From Bauldia sp965232525 (lineage in GTDB: Bacteria > Pseudomonadota > Alphaproteobacteria > Rhizobiales > Kaistiaceae): 64,000 nt of DNA. The stretch lies in assembly GCF_965232525.1 (NCBI RefSeq), contig NZ_OZ246980.1:1488001-1552000 (forward strand). The letters run 5' to 3'. The notes beneath the pieces are model-generated. The model was not told where the DNA came from and searched no databases. It saw only the letters and a list, made by a program, of their open reading frames with translations. A program made the position numbers and the translations under genes. This document shows positions 43,713 to 53,074 of this stretch, one piece after another; within the stretch, counting starts at the first letter, position 1, and the number at the start of each line of letters is the position of its first letter.

Positions 43713-44761
43713 AGCATGCCGCAAAGCGCAAGATTGGGACGACGGAGGTCGAGATCACCCGCCTCGGCTATGGCGGCACTGCGCTTGCAGGAACGACAGG
43801 GCCGAGCGATGAGCCCGAGGCCGTCGCGGTGATCCGGGCAGCGCTTTCGCATGGGATCCGTTATTTCGATACAAGCCCGTTATACGGCAGCGGCCTCAGC
43901 GAACACCGCATGGGTGCCGGGCTACGGCACGCTCCTCGGGCAGAAATAGTCGTCAGCACCAAGGTCGGCCGGCTACTGATTCCCGATGCGAGTGCGGCAG
44001 GGGGCGGAGCCCTGCCGTTTAGGCCCGATTTCGACTATAGCCGCGGCGGCTCGATCCGATCCTTTGAGGACAGCCTGCAGCGCATGGGCGTGGATCGGAT
44101 CGATCTGCTTTTCATCCATGACATTAGTCACCGTTGGCACGGCTCGGGATTCGAGGCGGCCCTTGCACGGGCCACGGCGGAGGCATTGCCTGCGCTCGTC
44201 GAGTTCCGCGACGCTGGCGTCATCGGAGCGATCGGGCTTGGCACGAACGACCTGGCGGCAGCGGTGCCGATGGCAGCGCATGGCGGACTGGACTGCGTGA
44301 TGATCGCGCGGGAGTACAATCTGCTGAATCACGCCGAGCTATTACGCCATCTCGCACCTGTTTGCGTCCGCAACGGTGTGTCGTTGATCTGCGCCGCGCC
44401 TTATGCCTCGGGTATCCTCGCCACCGGTCTGACCGAGGGCGCAACCTATATGTACGCACCGCCCGACGATGCGGTGCGTGCGAAGATTACCAACCTCGAG
44501 GCGGTTTGCGCCCTGCATGGTGTGCCACTTCGGGCTGCCGCACTGCAGTTCGCGGACCTGAACCCCCTAGTGTCCTCCGTTGTCGCCGGTCTGAGAACCG
44601 AGGCTGAGATCGACGCGGCGATTGAAGCGTTCAATTACCCTGTTCCACCGGCTTTTTGGGCGCAGCTGAAGGCCGAGGGCCTGATCGACCCCGCAGCGCC
44701 TATCGAAGCCGGGTCACTAGGAACAACAGGCGGTGCCGAACGACGGAACCCTGCCGCATGA
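43709..44761 (+). CDS. Aldo/keto reductase, aldose/L-fucose dehydrogenase-like
   Basis: 350-residue TIM-barrel NAD(P)-dependent oxidoreductase. The catalytic tetrad is visible: Asp and Tyr in RYFDTSPLYGSGLSEHRMG, Lys in STKVGRLL, and His in FIHDIS. The sequence GSIRSFEDSLQRMGVDRIDLLFIHD is typical of the branch that includes D-threo-aldose 1-dehydrogenase and L-fucose dehydrogenase, which oxidise sugars to aldonolactones. ATG 43709 overlaps the ATPase stop, and the stop overlaps the next gene's start. Proposed role: first oxidation of the imported, desulfated sugar. Confidence 0.9.
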   Translation: MKHAAKRKIGTTEVEITRLGYGGTALAGTTGPSDEPEAVAVIRAALSHGIRYFDTSPLYGSGLSEHRMGAGLRHAPRAEIVVSTKVGRLLIPDASAAGGGALPFRPDFDYSRGGSIRSFEDSLQRMGVDRIDLLFIHDISHRWHGSGFEAALARATAEALPALVEFRDAGVIGAIGLGTNDLAAAVPMAAHGGLDCVMIAREYNLLNHAELLRHLAPVCVRNGVSLICAAPYASGILATGLTEGATYMYAPPDDAVRAKITNLEAVCALHGVPLRAAALQFADLNPLVSSVVAGLRTEAEIDAAIEAFNYPVPPAFWAQLKAEGLIDPAAPIEAGSLGTTGGAERRNPAA

Positions 44762-45882
44762 CTATGCCGCATCGCATAGCCAATATCCGCCTGACAGATG
44801 TCGTGGTCAATCAGCGCACGACATGGCGGCATGTGGAACTGATGACCGAGAGTGGCTTGACCGGTGTTGGCGAGGCGACGTTGGACGACGCTGGACCGGA
44901 TTACTCCGCACGGCTTCTGGAGGCTGGTCAGCAAATCTTGGACCGCCCCCTCGCGACCGATGCTCTTGATCCGCTGCGACTCAGATTGCGGGATTTGCAG
45001 GGTCGGACAATCCTGTCGGCGCTTGACCAGGCCGTGGCGGACCTTCGGGCGCAGATCGCCTGCCAGCCACTTTGTGTTCTACTTGGAGCCGGTCCAACGG
45101 ATATTCTCCTTCCCCTCTATGCCAATATCAATCGCGCCACGGCGATACGCACACCAAGGGCATTTGCACAAAATGCCAGGTCGGCTGCCGACGAGGGATA
45201 TCAGGCAATCAAACTGGCGCCATTCGACGGACTGACCCCCGAGCTCTGCGACAAGGAGGAGGGGCACGTCCTGATTGATGCGGGGCTTGCCCGCATCAGG
45301 GCGACCCGCGAAGTCGTGCCCGTGTGCGACCTGATGGTCGACTGTCATTGGCGCCTGACGCCTACGGCGGCGACCGCGCTGCTACCGCCGTTACGTGATT
45401 TGGGGGTGACATGGCTAGAATGCCCCTTGCCCGAAACGACAGATGCGATCCCCGAACTGCGGGCGCTGCGGGATGCAGCGAACCGCCATGACATGCGGCT
45501 GTGCGGCCTGGAAACCGCAGGCGATTGGGCGGAGTTCGCCCCTTTCGTGGAGGGCGGTGCCTATGATGTGATCATGCCGGATGTAAAACACGCCGGTGGA
45601 CTGGAAAGCCTTCTGAACACGGGCCGGAGAGGGCGGGCGGCAGGCATCTCAGTGTCGCTGCATAACCCCAGCGGGCCGGTTGCGCATCTTTGCAGCACCC
45701 ACGTCATGGCGGCGCTTGGCGGCCATGAGCGAATGGAGATCCAGTGGAACGAAAGCCCGATCTTCAATCAGATCACTTCGCCCGCGCCGATCACCGAAGC
45801 AGGGGCTTGTCGCCCGACCAGCACGCCGGGGCTGGGGGCAACGCTCAATGAGAGTGCCGCTCAGCAGTGGGCATCCGAGTGA
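44758..45882 (+). CDS. Enolase-superfamily enzyme (mandelate racemase/muconate lactonising type)
   Basis: 374 residues. The N-terminal cap domain spans about 5-120 (RLTDVVVNQRTTWRHVELMTESGLTGVGEATLD). The barrel has a lysine in YQAIKLAPFDG, and likely metal ligands in DLMVDCHWRL, WLECPLPE and the ETAG turn. VIMPDVKHAGGL near residue 280 is the conserved late-barrel motif. Many relatives dehydrate sugar acids to 2-keto-3-deoxy acids; that fits between the sugar dehydrogenase and later oxidoreductases. ATG 44758 overlaps the upstream stop; a second ATG six nt later is possible. Exact substrate unknown. Confidence 0.88.
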   Translation: MTMPHRIANIRLTDVVVNQRTTWRHVELMTESGLTGVGEATLDDAGPDYSARLLEAGQQILDRPLATDALDPLRLRLRDLQGRTILSALDQAVADLRAQIACQPLCVLLGAGPTDILLPLYANINRATAIRTPRAFAQNARSAADEGYQAIKLAPFDGLTPELCDKEEGHVLIDAGLARIRATREVVPVCDLMVDCHWRLTPTAATALLPPLRDLGVTWLECPLPETTDAIPELRALRDAANRHDMRLCGLETAGDWAEFAPFVEGGAYDVIMPDVKHAGGLESLLNTGRRGRAAGISVSLHNPSGPVAHLCSTHVMAALGGHERMEIQWNESPIFNQITSPAPITEAGACRPTSTPGLGATLNESAAQQWASE

Positions 45883-45929
45883 CCTTCGAGGCCGCTCAAC
45901 CGGTCTCCCCAATCTAACGTGAGCAGCAG

Positions 45930-47390
45930 ATGACGCCACAAAATCTGGTCATCATCATGGCCGACGAACATGCCGGCCGCTATGCCGGATATGCCGGCCA
46001 CACTGTGGTCCAGACACCAAAGATGGACCGGCTGGCGGAGCGCGGGACGCGCTTCACGAACGCCTATTCCACCAGCCCGATCTGTATGCCTGCGCGCGCC
46101 GCCTTCGCAACGGGGCGCTATCCGCATGACACCGGATATGTCTGCAACGCCACGCCCTATGACGGGCGGGTCCCTGGCTGGCCGCAACAACTCGGACGCT
46201 CTGGCGTTCCGGTCACCTCGATCGGCAAACTGCATTACCGCGACGCGACAGTGGACACGGGATTCGCCGAAAGCCTGGTCCCGATGCATGCCCCGGATGG
46301 GATCGGCGACCTCTTCGGTCTGATACGCACACCGCCGCTGCCGGTCCGCTACGGTGTTCGCCAAGTCGCCGAGCAGGTGGGACCCGGCGAGTCGAGCTAC
46401 AGCCGCTACGACCGGTTGATCCTGGAAAACACCCTGCGGTGGATCGAAGAGACCGCGCCGAACTTGCCGGAACCCTGGGTCCTGTTCGTCAGCTTCGTGT
46501 GCCCGCATTTTCCCTTGATTGCGCCGCCCGAATTCTACGACCTCTACGACCCCGACCGCTTGGATTTGCCCAAGGCCTGCCGTCCGGAGGATTGGCCGCA
46601 ACACCCATGGTTCGACGCGTTTCGCTCGTCTTACATCACCGACAGCTTCTTCGACGATGATCGTCGTCGAAAGGCGATTGCCGGCTATTTCGGGCTTTGC
46701 TCTTTTGTCGACTCGCTGCTGGGGCAGGTTGTCGATGCGGTCGATGGAAGTGCCTTTGCGGAGCGGACGCAACTGATCTACACATCCGATCACGGCGACA
46801 ATCTAGGCGCACGGGGCCTCTGGCAGAAGAGCAACTTTTACGAGGAATCTGCCCATATCCCGTTGATCCTGGCTGGCGAAGGCGTGCCCCGGAACGCTGT
46901 CCGGACTACGCCCGTCTCGCTGATCGACTTCTATCCAACGGTATTGGAAGCCACCGGTCACGGGGACGGGAGCTCGCCTGTCAATCCCGACGCGCGCAGC
47001 CTGTTCAGCATTGCTGGAGAGCCAGACGATCCCGGACGCGAGGTCTTCTGCGAGTACCATGCCGCCGGTGCCGTGAACGGTGTTTACATGTTGCGCCAGG
47101 GGCCGTGGAAATACATCCACTACGCGAATATGCCTGCTCAGCTTTTTAACCTGGATAACGACCCCGAGGAACTTGACGACTTGGCCTCCGACCCCGCCTA
47201 TGCCGAAACACTGAAGCGCTTTCACACAGCGCTGTCGGTACGCCTCGACCCTGTTGCCGTGGATGCCGACATCAAGGCAGCGCAGCGTAAGATTCTTGAC
47301 AGCCACGGCGGCGCCGAAGCGGTCCTGGCCCGCGGGTCGATGGGCGCATCGCCGCCGCCAGGCACCCAATCTCGAAGGCGCACCGAATGA
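45930..47390 (+). CDS. Cytoplasmic type I sulfatase (alkaline phosphatase superfamily)
   Basis: 486 residues. Cys52 in SPICMPARAAFATGRYP is the C-x-P-x-R site that is converted to formylglycine. Metal ligands are suggested by ADEH at 11-14 and by the later TSDHGDNLGARGLWQKSNFYEES, a sulfatase hallmark. There is no signal peptide, so desulfation would happen after import. The overall pattern is also shared by choline sulfatases and phosphonate monoester hydrolases, so a phosphonate ester is an alternative. It lies 47 nt after the enolase-like gene and overlaps the next gene by 4 nt. A formylglycine-generating enzyme is not in the window. Confidence 0.9.
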   Translation: MTPQNLVIIMADEHAGRYAGYAGHTVVQTPKMDRLAERGTRFTNAYSTSPICMPARAAFATGRYPHDTGYVCNATPYDGRVPGWPQQLGRSGVPVTSIGKLHYRDATVDTGFAESLVPMHAPDGIGDLFGLIRTPPLPVRYGVRQVAEQVGPGESSYSRYDRLILENTLRWIEETAPNLPEPWVLFVSFVCPHFPLIAPPEFYDLYDPDRLDLPKACRPEDWPQHPWFDAFRSSYITDSFFDDDRRRKAIAGYFGLCSFVDSLLGQVVDAVDGSAFAERTQLIYTSDHGDNLGARGLWQKSNFYEESAHIPLILAGEGVPRNAVRTTPVSLIDFYPTVLEATGHGDGSSPVNPDARSLFSIAGEPDDPGREVFCEYHAAGAVNGVYMLRQGPWKYIHYANMPAQLFNLDNDPEELDDLASDPAYAETLKRFHTALSVRLDPVAVDADIKAAQRKILDSHGGAEAVLARGSMGASPPPGTQSRRRTE

Positions 47391-48130
47391 CCCGTGATGA
47401 TGCCCGGCTTGTGAAAGTCGATACGCCAGACGGCCCGATGGATGTGTTTCTTGCGCTGGCAGGGGATGATCCACATGCACCATGCGCAATCATCTACATG
47501 GATGTCTTCGGCTTGCGCGATGAGCTTTTCGAGCTTGCCCGCGCCTTCGCCGCCGATGGTATCGCCGCGGTCGTTCCAGATCTGTTTCACCGCCTGCCGG
47601 TATCGCGTTTTCCACCCGCGAACGGACGCGATGTTCGTCCCGAGCCGACCGCGATCGAGGCCAATGACAATACAACGCTTGCGATGTCTCGGATCGATAC
47701 GCGTGCCCTCGTGGCTTGGCTTGATGCAGCCGGTGCGAATTTTAGACCCAAGCGGTATTTCGCCATCGGTTTTTGCATGGGCGGCCGCCATGCGCTGGCT
47801 GCTGCTGTCGCGCTGCCCGACCGCGTCAGCGGCGGTATGTCTGTCCATGGCGGTCGGTTGGTGACGAACGGGGCGGAATCGCCGCATCATCTGATTGCGG
47901 ATCTGAAGGTGCCTTTCCATTTCGCCTGTGCTCGCGACGACCCGACGTGCTCGCGCGCACATTGCGAAATCCTGCAGGCCACAGCAGCCGAGTCCGCCGC
48001 CCGCGTTACGCTAGAGACTGTGGACGCACACCATGGATGGAGCTTCCCGGCACGCTGGTCCTATGATCCGGCGGCGGCTGCTCGTATTCACCAGCGAGCT
48101 TGTGCAATGATCACGGTTGACCTGACATGA
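47387..48130 (+). CDS. Dienelactone hydrolase family protein
   Basis: 247-residue alpha/beta hydrolase. The nucleophile is the cysteine in AIGFCMGGRHALAAA (G-x-C-x-G-G, as in dienelactone hydrolase), with an acidic residue in FACARDDPTCS and His in DAHHGWSFP completing the triad. No signal peptide. ATG 47387 overlaps the sulfatase stop; its own stop overlaps the next gene. In the proposed pathway it could open an aldonolactone or cleave a diketo acid; no other lactonase or FAH-type hydrolase is present here. Function is inferred. Confidence 0.9.
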   Translation: MTRDDARLVKVDTPDGPMDVFLALAGDDPHAPCAIIYMDVFGLRDELFELARAFAADGIAAVVPDLFHRLPVSRFPPANGRDVRPEPTAIEANDNTTLAMSRIDTRALVAWLDAAGANFRPKRYFAIGFCMGGRHALAAAVALPDRVSGGMSVHGGRLVTNGAESPHHLIADLKVPFHFACARDDPTCSRAHCEILQATAAESAARVTLETVDAHHGWSFPARWSYDPAAAARIHQRACAMITVDLT

Positions 48131-49005
48131 TTGAAGATGACCGGCCGCCCGTTTACGGCATCGTCGGCCTCGGGGCTATGGGCGGCGGGATGGCAGCCGC
48201 GTTGATCGCGGCGGGACACCCTGTACGCGGCCTCGATCCCGACAGGGCTGCGCAAGCTCGGGCACGGGCCCGCGGCGTCTTCGTGGAGCAGGATTTATCG
48301 TCGCTTCTGGATTCGGCGAACATTGTGATCGTCTGTCTGGCGACGCCGAAAGCCCTGACCGACGTTTACGCCACCATCGCCGCGACACCCGCGAACCAAG
48401 GGCAGATGGTAGTTGAGTGCTCTACCATTGCGCCCGATCGCGCCCGCGATCTGGCGGCTGTTTCGCGTGCCTCCGGGAGGCGCCACCTGGAAGCCTGCAT
48501 GATCGGGCTGGGCGATGACGCTGCCGCGGGGCGGCTCTATTACTTCGTTGGCGGAGATATGCGCGACCTGGACGCCGCGCGCTCCTTTCTCGAAGCGACA
48601 GGCCGCGGATTTGCGCACCTTGGCGATGTTGGCAGCGGGGCGGCGGCTAAGGTCCTGAACAACGCAATCGGAAACGCCACAATGCTCGCCTTCACCGAGG
48701 CGATCGTTGCCGGGGAAGCCATCGGCCTCGATGCCAAGGCATTTGTCTGTGCTGTTGCCGAAGCTAAGGGCGCCGGCATGTCGGTGGTCTTTGAACGGCG
48801 TGCACATTGGGCAGTCAGCGAAGAGGCGCAACCGCCGGGCCCGCTTAATCGTAAGGACATGCTAGAATGGGGTCGAATGATGGATGAGCGATGCAGCGAA
48901 TACCCCATCTTATCCGAGAGCCTTCGGGTCTTTTCCAGGATGCCGGAGGCTCCGGGACCGATCCGGGCCTATGCGGAACTCATCAAATCCCGCCTGGGCG
49001 TCTGA
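48127..49005 (+). CDS. Beta-hydroxyacid dehydrogenase (3-hydroxyisobutyrate dehydrogenase family)
   Basis: 292 residues. The N-terminal Rossmann motif is YGIVGLGAMGGGMAAALIAAGHPV. Substrate motif ECSTIAPDRARDLA and the catalytic lysine in GSGAAAKVLNNAIGNAT near residue 180 are family hallmarks. Members include tartronate semialdehyde reductase and 6-phosphogluconate-like dehydrogenases; here it may reduce or oxidise the terminal 3- or 4-carbon product. The start overlaps the hydrolase stop by 4 nt. Last gene of the cluster. Confidence 0.9.
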   Translation: MIEDDRPPVYGIVGLGAMGGGMAAALIAAGHPVRGLDPDRAAQARARARGVFVEQDLSSLLDSANIVIVCLATPKALTDVYATIAATPANQGQMVVECSTIAPDRARDLAAVSRASGRRHLEACMIGLGDDAAAGRLYYFVGGDMRDLDAARSFLEATGRGFAHLGDVGSGAAAKVLNNAIGNATMLAFTEAIVAGEAIGLDAKAFVCAVAEAKGAGMSVVFERRAHWAVSEEAQPPGPLNRKDMLEWGRMMDERCSEYPILSESLRVFSRMPEAPGPIRAYAELIKSRLGV

Positions 49006-49139
49006 CCTGGGCCCCGCGGGTCCTCACGGATTAGGTGAATCCTTCGTTGGGTACCTCGATGTTTGAGATTTGGCGAGCGTGTCGAGCGCGGTTGGGGACC
49101 TCGCCCAAGACGGTAGTTGTGACGCAACCCGGCGGGCGG

Positions 49140-51212
49140 CTAAATGGATGACGTCGGCCGACTTGCCAGGAAAAGAGGCATGAAGACGCCGCCGACAACC
49201 GATCGGCCACGAAATCCACCGGCCCGCGGCGGCCCCCCGGTATCGACATCAAACCAGTCCGAAAGCGGACTCCGATGATCCGTGACATCGAGCCATTCGC
49301 CGAGGGGTGCCAAGAGAGCATCCTGATCGGAGCGTGCTCCGCTCAAACAGGCTGACCAAACCAGCCAATCGAGCTTGGTATGTCTGGCCAAGCCTTGAAG
49401 CGGCGTACCAAAGCGGCCTGCCTCGGCTTTATACTTCCTAACCTCGCCAACCAACCGGGAATCGGGGAATAAGCGGAGCCCTAATACGCGGTCCCAGACA
49501 AGATTGTATTTCTGGCTCCAGGAGCCAGATCGATCGAAGCACATGCGATAGTGATCGCCCTCCCGGTCCGAATCCAGCCAGGCCGCAGCCCATTCCTCCG
49601 CCGTCGCTCGGTACGCCACCGCCGTAACCTCGTCGCCAAACAGTTTCGCTAGCTTGGCGGCGGCGCCGATGGCCACGATCGATTTACCGGCGAGGTTGGT
49701 GTGATGTGCGAACGGTCCATCGAAATCGTCGGTGCAAAGTTGTTCACCTGGGTCATATCCTTGAGAAACGAGATAATCGGCCCACTGGCTCAACAAGCTC
49801 CAATAGCGTTGCCACCCATCGGCGCTGCCGGTAACGGTCGCATGCGCGGCGACCATGATCAGGAGGTTGCCACATTCCTCAATCGGCATCTGGTTGTGCT
49901 CGCTTCGCTCGCCGCCTCCGTAAACCTGCCCGTTCGCCAACGGAAAACGCCCGATGTCGTGGGGCGCATAAGGGAAAGGCCATTGCGGGGTCGCTGCGTA
50001 GTCGAGAATCGGAACCAACTGCGCCTTGAGGAGTTCAGGATTGAACACCAAGAAGAAGGGCGAGGCTGGATAGGCGATATCGACTGTGCCCATGCAGCCG
50101 TTGGACGAGTTCTCCTTGCTGAAATGTAGAAGGGTTCCATCGTGATCGGACACAAGAACGTGCCCTCCAAGGCATTGCCGGAAGGCCAGAACCGCGAGGC
50201 GAACGAATGTCGCGTCGCCGGCACGCGCCAGATTTGCAATCGTTTCGCTATCAAACGCCCGGCAGCGGTCCTCCAGTGCCTCGCGGTCTGACCAGGCCCG
50301 TTCGATCAGGGCGATCATCGAGCCGAACCGCTGGTACCAATACGGCCTCAACCGCCGACCAAAATATTCAACCGCGTAAGTCTGATCGTATCCGATTATC
50401 GTCGACCAGTCGGATTGATCGCCGACCAAACCCAGATCGGCCGACCAGGCTGCCACAAGAAACGGCGGCCGGTCGTCCAGATAACCGTCGGGCGAAGGGG
50501 CCTCGCCGCTCGATGCGGAGGCGGGCATGGCGAGGTCGCTGCCAAAAGCGGTGCCGTCACGGTCGGGAATGATCCCTGTCTCGGCAAAGGTCGTTCTCAG
50601 GCATAGTCCGTCGCCCAATGCCCCCGTCGCGGGTCTTTCCGGGCACGGCGAGAAGTGCAGATAGCCCCAATCGATGGACAGTTCGTCTCCGGCGCGGCCA
50701 AGCACCGGCTGAGTCGCTGACCCAAGCCACAGCGACTGGGCCGCTGACGCACGATGGCGGCCCCATATGGCGGATTGCCCGTCCTGCCCGACTGCGATCC
50801 CCGCTGAAGCATCGAGGTAGGCTTCCACTTGATGTCCGGCACTATCGATGGACCGAACCGACAGGGAAATATAGGTTAGCGGTCGCGCTAGAAGGTCCAG
50901 GTCGTCAGGAAGCGCCGGCGTCACAAAGGACAGTTTGAGTTCGACCCCGCCGGCGGCAAACCAATACTGCGTTGTCGTCGGTGTGATCGTCAGGTTGGTC
51001 TGCTGCATGGCCGGCAGCGGCTCGGCCATACGCGTTGTCGGCCCCATGAACCGATACGTCGTGCCGTCGACGCGAAGCATGCCACATAGGCTGTGGTTTT
51101 TGCCGGTCCAGTGAGAGGGCCAGACATCGGTCAACCGATCAGCGGCGGACCATATGCTGAAGAAAGGATCGTGGACGATGAGCGGTACCGCGGGTGCTCG
51201 ATCCATCTTCAC
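49140..51212 (-). CDS. DUF5127/DUF4965/DUF1793-type protein (GtaA-like, probable glycoside hydrolase)
   Basis: 690 residues. It begins PAVPLIVHDPFFSIWSAADRLTDVWPSHWTGK, the conserved N-terminus of this family. The middle carries DHDGTLLHFSKENSSNGCMGTVDIAYPASPFFLVFNPEL and then PMPIEECGNLLIM-like QMPIEECGNLLIM, with the acidic pair that probably acts in catalysis. The C-terminal helical part resembles an (alpha/alpha)6 barrel. Some homologues are called glutaminase A, but the context with GH2 and a sugar importer favours a glycosidase. No signal peptide. The start overlaps the GH2 stop by 4 nt. Confidence 0.85.
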   Translation of the reverse strand: MKMDRAPAVPLIVHDPFFSIWSAADRLTDVWPSHWTGKNHSLCGMLRVDGTTYRFMGPTTRMAEPLPAMQQTNLTITPTTTQYWFAAGGVELKLSFVTPALPDDLDLLARPLTYISLSVRSIDSAGHQVEAYLDASAGIAVGQDGQSAIWGRHRASAAQSLWLGSATQPVLGRAGDELSIDWGYLHFSPCPERPATGALGDGLCLRTTFAETGIIPDRDGTAFGSDLAMPASASSGEAPSPDGYLDDRPPFLVAAWSADLGLVGDQSDWSTIIGYDQTYAVEYFGRRLRPYWYQRFGSMIALIERAWSDREALEDRCRAFDSETIANLARAGDATFVRLAVLAFRQCLGGHVLVSDHDGTLLHFSKENSSNGCMGTVDIAYPASPFFLVFNPELLKAQLVPILDYAATPQWPFPYAPHDIGRFPLANGQVYGGGERSEHNQMPIEECGNLLIMVAAHATVTGSADGWQRYWSLLSQWADYLVSQGYDPGEQLCTDDFDGPFAHHTNLAGKSIVAIGAAAKLAKLFGDEVTAVAYRATAEEWAAAWLDSDREGDHYRMCFDRSGSWSQKYNLVWDRVLGLRLFPDSRLVGEVRKYKAEAGRFGTPLQGLARHTKLDWLVWSACLSGARSDQDALLAPLGEWLDVTDHRSPLSDWFDVDTGGPPRAGGFRGRSVVGGVFMPLFLASRPTSSI

Positions 51213-52990
51213 TTAGAGTCCGGCTCGGCGGAGAAGATTTCGCAATAGGTCTCGATCGGCAGCTTGGGCGTCCGGTCATAGGTGAGTAGACCGTTTTGCT
51301 CCTGTTCCACATCCGTGAGCTGGGTGTAACAATAGCCGCATGAATGCTGGGTGCTAAGGATCGTGTTCACTTGATCCCGTATCCGCGCTTCGAATGCCTC
51401 TGCCGTTTGCGGGGGGGCACCGTATCCCCACGCTTGTGAGGGGCTCTCGGCGACAATCTCCGCGGTCCGCTCGACTGGTGCGTCACTGGTCTTTTCCGAA
51501 GCGAAGGCGGCTCCGCCGAACTCGTCGATGATGTAGGGCTGCCCCGCGTAGTGTGGCTCGTTCTTAGGTGCGTTCCGGTACACATTGGGAAAGGCGGAGA
51601 CGATGTCCGCGAGCCGTACGGGATCCTGTTCATAGGAGTGGACCGTCCAGATATCCGTGTCCCGATGAACCCAACCCGATGCGTCGTTCACCGGCCGGGT
51701 CGGATCAAGGTCCCGCGTCAGCGCGGCCGCCCTTTCGACGGACAGGCCGTGTTGCGCGCTGATCGGCGCCTCGCGACCGGCTGAAAACCCGGTCTCGTTC
51801 AGTGGCGTCCAGGCGATCACGGAAGGATGGTTCCGGCACTGAACGACAATCTGCCGCCATTCGTCTAGGAAATTACCCATTGCCTCCGGGTCATCGATCT
51901 CCGCGCCCCAGTTCGGGCTCTCCGCCCAGGTCAGATAGCCAAGCCGATCGGCCCAGGCGTGAAATCGCGGCTCGAACACCTTCTGATGCAGTCGCGCCCC
52001 GACGAAACCCATGGCCATGGAAAGCTCGATATCGCGCTTCAGAGCCGCATCGTCGGGCGCCGTCCAGCCACCTTCCGGATAGAAGCCTTGGTCCAGAACG
52101 AACCGGTGGTAGACTGGCTCGCCGTTGAGCAGAATCTGATCGCCCGCGACGGCGACCGACCGGAGCCCCACATACGATGCCACGCGGTCGAGCGACACCC
52201 CTTGGGCATCGACGACCTCCAGGGTCAGGTTGTAGAGATGCGGCGCCGCCGGCGACCAGAGCTTCGGTTCATCGAAATCGATGGTGACCGGCGTGCCGGG
52301 AAGGAGCGCGGCTTCGCTGGTTGCGGTCTTGCCTTCCAAGGACGCCCTCAGCCTGAAGGTGAGGTCGCGCCTGTAACCCGAGATCGACGGGATCACGGTC
52401 GCCCGACCGCCGGCGGGGTCGGCGATAATCTGAAAATCTGACAGGTAGCTGTCACCGGTCGCTTCAAGCCAGACCGACTGCCAGATACCGGTGGTGCGGG
52501 CGTAGTAGCACCCCCAGGAATCCAAGCGGCTGCTTTGTTTGCCACCCGGCTGCTTGCCGCTCCGCAGGTGATCCTGGGCATGAACCACGAGAGTGTGCGT
52601 TTCGCCCGGCATAACGAATTCGCTGACGTCAAAGCTGAAGTGAACCGAGCCGCCGCGATGGGTGCCCACGTCCTTCCCGTCCAGATAAATCGTGGCCAGC
52701 CAGTCCACCGCGCCAAAATGCAGGATGACCCGTTTTCCGGCCCACGCAGCGGGGATGATGATTTTTCGCCGGTACCACACGCTCTCCATGAACCCCGTAT
52801 CGGCAATACCCGACAGAACCGTTTCTGGAGTGAAGGGCACGTTGATCGTCCGCCCGAGCTCCCGATCGACGCGATCGACGACTTCGCCAATTGGATCTGC
52901 CTCGAAGCCCCACGGACCATTGAGGCAAAGCCAATCGCTTCGGCTGAACTGCGGACGGGGGACTTCCCCGCGAGGTGGCTCTAAACTCAT
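51209..52990 (-). CDS. GH2 beta-glycosidase (galactosidase/glucuronidase-like)
   Basis: Retaining glycosidase of 593 residues. The N-terminal sugar-binding domain (SVWYRRKIIIPAAWAGKRVILHFGAVDWLATIYLDGKDVG) is followed by an Ig-like domain and a TIM barrel. Asn398-Glu399 in TPLNETGF is the acid/base pair and Glu490 in IIDEFGG the likely nucleophile. No signal peptide, so it acts on imported glycosides. The length is close to beta-glucuronidase (about 600) and shorter than LacZ. Exact specificity is open. It follows the binding-protein gene after a strong hairpin and is coupled to the DUF4965 gene. Confidence 0.92.
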   Translation of the reverse strand: MSLEPPRGEVPRPQFSRSDWLCLNGPWGFEADPIGEVVDRVDRELGRTINVPFTPETVLSGIADTGFMESVWYRRKIIIPAAWAGKRVILHFGAVDWLATIYLDGKDVGTHRGGSVHFSFDVSEFVMPGETHTLVVHAQDHLRSGKQPGGKQSSRLDSWGCYYARTTGIWQSVWLEATGDSYLSDFQIIADPAGGRATVIPSISGYRRDLTFRLRASLEGKTATSEAALLPGTPVTIDFDEPKLWSPAAPHLYNLTLEVVDAQGVSLDRVASYVGLRSVAVAGDQILLNGEPVYHRFVLDQGFYPEGGWTAPDDAALKRDIELSMAMGFVGARLHQKVFEPRFHAWADRLGYLTWAESPNWGAEIDDPEAMGNFLDEWRQIVVQCRNHPSVIAWTPLNETGFSAGREAPISAQHGLSVERAAALTRDLDPTRPVNDASGWVHRDTDIWTVHSYEQDPVRLADIVSAFPNVYRNAPKNEPHYAGQPYIIDEFGGAAFASEKTSDAPVERTAEIVAESPSQAWGYGAPPQTAEAFEARIRDQVNTILSTQHSCGYCYTQLTDVEQEQNGLLTYDRTPKLPIETYCEIFSAEPDSK

Positions 52991-53014
52991 CGTTTGCCTT
53001 TTCTTTCCATGTCA

Positions 53015-53043
53015 TGCTCGGGGCGGTGTGGCCGCCCCGAGCA
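53015..53043 (-). promoter_or_regulatory. Stem-loop after binding-protein gene
   Basis: Perfect 12-bp stem TGCTCGGGGCGG/CCGCCCCGAGCA with a 5-nt loop, between the binding-protein stop (53075) and the GH2 start (52990). It is the longest perfect hairpin seen in the window. No T-run on the transcribed strand. Confidence 0.75.
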
Positions 53044-53074
53044 AGTCGCTGGTCGCTTGGAGGAAGAAACCCGC

